Shown in pieces: positions 20,173 through 21,043 of a stretch of 21,043 bases of DNA. The position numbers and the translations under genes are program-made. The stretch covers positions 1 through 21,043 of IMG/VR virus record IMGVR_UViG_3300042914_003974; one strand, written 5' to 3'. The notes beneath the pieces are model-generated. The model ran no database searches, was not told the DNA's origin, and saw only the letters and a program-made list of their open reading frames with translations. Within the stretch, counting starts at the first letter, position 1. Every line of letters starts with the position of its first letter. The DNA comes from a virus.

Positions 20173-20660
20173 AAACTGTTCTGATATTCAGACCAAATTT
20201 TCTGTAAATATTGACCCGCAGAATCCGAAAACAAAGTAGGTTCTGTGGGTTTTTTTATCATTGTCATGTTTATCTCATGTAACATCTTATCTCCTTTTTT
20301 CAAATTACAAGGACTACAACAAGTTACAAGGTTTTTCCAAGTATTATCTCCACCTTTTGATTTAGGAATAACATGGTCGATTGTTAAATCCTTTTTACTT
20401 CCACAATAAACACAAGAATATCCATCTCGTCTCATGATTCGATGACGATTAACTCTTATTCTTCTTTTTTGGAAATTGACATAGTTTAAAAGACGAATAA
20501 TAAGAGGTCTCAGATACTTTTTAACACCGCATTGTATTGGCTCTTCGGATGATTTTAAAATCTCCGCCTTTCCCTTATAAACAAGAGCAAATCCTCTATT
20601 AAGACTTGTTATGTTAATTGGGCTAAAATCCGAGTTTAAAACTAATACTGCCTGTGTCAT
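20169..20660 (-). CDS. HNH endonuclease
   Basis: A 163-aa protein starting MTQAVLVLNSDFSPINITSL. The N-terminal VLVLN.D..P..I....A..L...GKAE block is typical of the HNH proteins common in bacteria and phages. The HNH core is YSCVYCGSKKDLTIDHVIPK (81-100) with Cys83, Cys86 and the catalytic Asp95-His96, then NTWKNLVTCCSPCNLKKGD (106-124) with Asn110, Cys115, Cys118 and Asn119. It should be a metal-dependent DNA nuclease; a homing role is possible but no interrupted gene is visible. The ATG is at 20660. There is no other gene on this strand nearby. Confidence 0.93.
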   Translation of the reverse strand: MTQAVLVLNSDFSPINITSLNRGFALVYKGKAEILKSSEEPIQCGVKKYLRPLIIRLLNYVNFQKRRIRVNRHRIMRRDGYSCVYCGSKKDLTIDHVIPKSKGGDNTWKNLVTCCSPCNLKKGDKMLHEINMTMIKKPTEPTLFSDSAGQYLQKIWSEYQNSF

Positions 20661-20727
20661 ATTAAGTAAAAATAAGAATAAATTTATTATTTGACAAATT
20701 TTATTTGAATATTTCTATACTCATAAT

Positions 20728-20735
20728 TATTTATA
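20728..20735 (+). promoter_or_regulatory. Candidate phage promoter TATTTATA
   Basis: TATTTATA in the gap between the HNH gene and the next plus-strand gene, 42 bases before the ATG at 20778. This is farther from the start than the other copies, so it is weaker evidence. Confidence 0.3.
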
Positions 20736-20777
20736 TCTGTAAGTTGACATTAACCAAAAAAATAATCATATTTAATT

Positions 20778-20903
20778 ATGTTTTTCGACGATAAAAATAA
20801 GAACAAAGTTGAGAATAACGAAGAACCAAAATCGCCTGAAAAAATTGAAATTATTTCTTCAGAAGATGCTTGGGATAATTTTAGTGGAACACACTTTATT
20901 TAA
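20778..20903 (+). CDS. Small acidic hypothetical protein (41 aa)
   Basis: The ATG at 20778 encodes MFFDDKNKNKVENNEEPKSP and the rest ends AWDNFSGTHFI. It is hydrophilic and charged, probably disordered apart from a short C-terminal motif EDAWDNFSG. No family is recognised. The next gene begins 6 bases after its stop. Confidence 0.6.
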   Translation: MFFDDKNKNKVENNEEPKSPEKIEIISSEDAWDNFSGTHFI

Positions 20904-20909
20904 AAAAAT

Positions 20910-21043
20910 ATGTATTGTATATTAAAATATATTAAGGTCGACAAAAAAGAATTACCTGTCATAATTCTAAATTCACAAGATGAGATTTTGGAGTTTGATA
21001 GTGAAACTCAAGCTGAGGAGTTCAAACAAATACTCCAAATGAA
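20910..21043 (+). CDS. Hypothetical phage protein, C-terminus beyond the window
   Basis: Starts MYCILKYIKVDKKELPVIIL and continues NSQDEILEFDSETQAEEFKQ. The frame stays open to the window end (44 codons visible). I recall short phage proteins of this type, opening with a (V/C)ILKYI strand followed by LEFD and a helix, uncharacterised. The A-rich spacer TAAAAAAAT before the ATG is typical for Bacteroidota starts, which lack Shine-Dalgarno sequences. Confidence 0.7.
   Translation, partial: MYCILKYIKVDKKELPVIILNSQDEILEFDSETQAEEFKQILQM

Noticed and set aside
20169-20660. HNH gene as part of a mobile intron or homing element
   Set aside because: No split gene or intron boundary is visible on either side.
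1-21043. tRNA or rRNA genes
   Set aside because: Scanning by eye I saw no cloverleaf with a T-loop consensus and no rRNA-like segment; a covariance-model search would be needed to be sure.

Overview
The window looks like part of the genome of a large tailed bacteriophage (or a prophage or phage-derived contig) infecting a member of the Bacteroidota, probably a flavobacterium. The phage call rests on a phage tail-lysozyme domain, dense short genes that switch strand often, overlapping stop codons, and many small proteins of types common in phages. No terminase, portal, major capsid or tail-tube gene lies in the window, so the virus class is not fixed. The host call rests on promoters matching the Bacteroidota consensus TTTG-N19-21-TAnnTTTG (252..282 and 10279..10309, both minus, spacer exactly 19), a signal peptide ending SFSQ, the absence of Shine-Dalgarno sequences, and very AT-rich DNA.

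Layout. Positions 1-2.4 kb hold small genes, a conserved phage protein carrying an 11/12-bp tandem repeat, a SlyD-like FKBP prolyl isomerase and two small membrane proteins. At 2.4-3.4 kb is a stand-alone class II aminoacyl-tRNA-synthetase-like catalytic domain (minus) behind a promoter, a 15-codon micro-ORF and a hairpin with a T8 tract. At 3.4-5.7 kb is a polyphosphate kinase 2 domain fused to a phage tail-lysozyme domain, then a small tagged protein. At 5.7-8.7 kb two divergent clusters of small hypothetical genes occur. At 8.7-13.5 kb are an OmpA-like protein, a secreted CAP protein, a DUF5872-like protein, a cupin, a multi-pass membrane protein, a DUF4314-like protein and an RmlC-type epimerase. 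At 13.5-20.2 kb all genes are on the plus strand and end in three large proteins (761, 597 and 482 aa), which may be virion or ejection proteins. The end holds an HNH endonuclease (minus) and two short genes.

The most interesting pattern is a set of short N-terminal leaders shared by otherwise unrelated proteins (genes starting at 1680, 3428, 5414, 8724, 10573, 12059-minus, 14349, 14602 and 16913, and perhaps 13522). They are Lys/Leu/Ile-rich and amphipathic, and most end near a hydrophobic-x-Glu site such as LNE/D, LSE/Q, ITE/Q or IQE/Q. This resembles the capsid-targeting propeptides of T4 internal proteins, which the prohead protease cuts after (L/I)xE. If the parallel holds, these are cargo proteins packaged in the head or virion, and the PPK2-lysozyme fusion would be an enzyme delivered with the DNA.

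Many of these genes are preceded by TATTTAT(A/T), often only 3-5 bases before the ATG. That suggests a phage-specific (late?) promoter producing leaderless mRNA, distinct from the host-type promoters in front of other genes. These regulatory and packaging ideas are inference; domain calls come from motif recognition by eye, with no database search.
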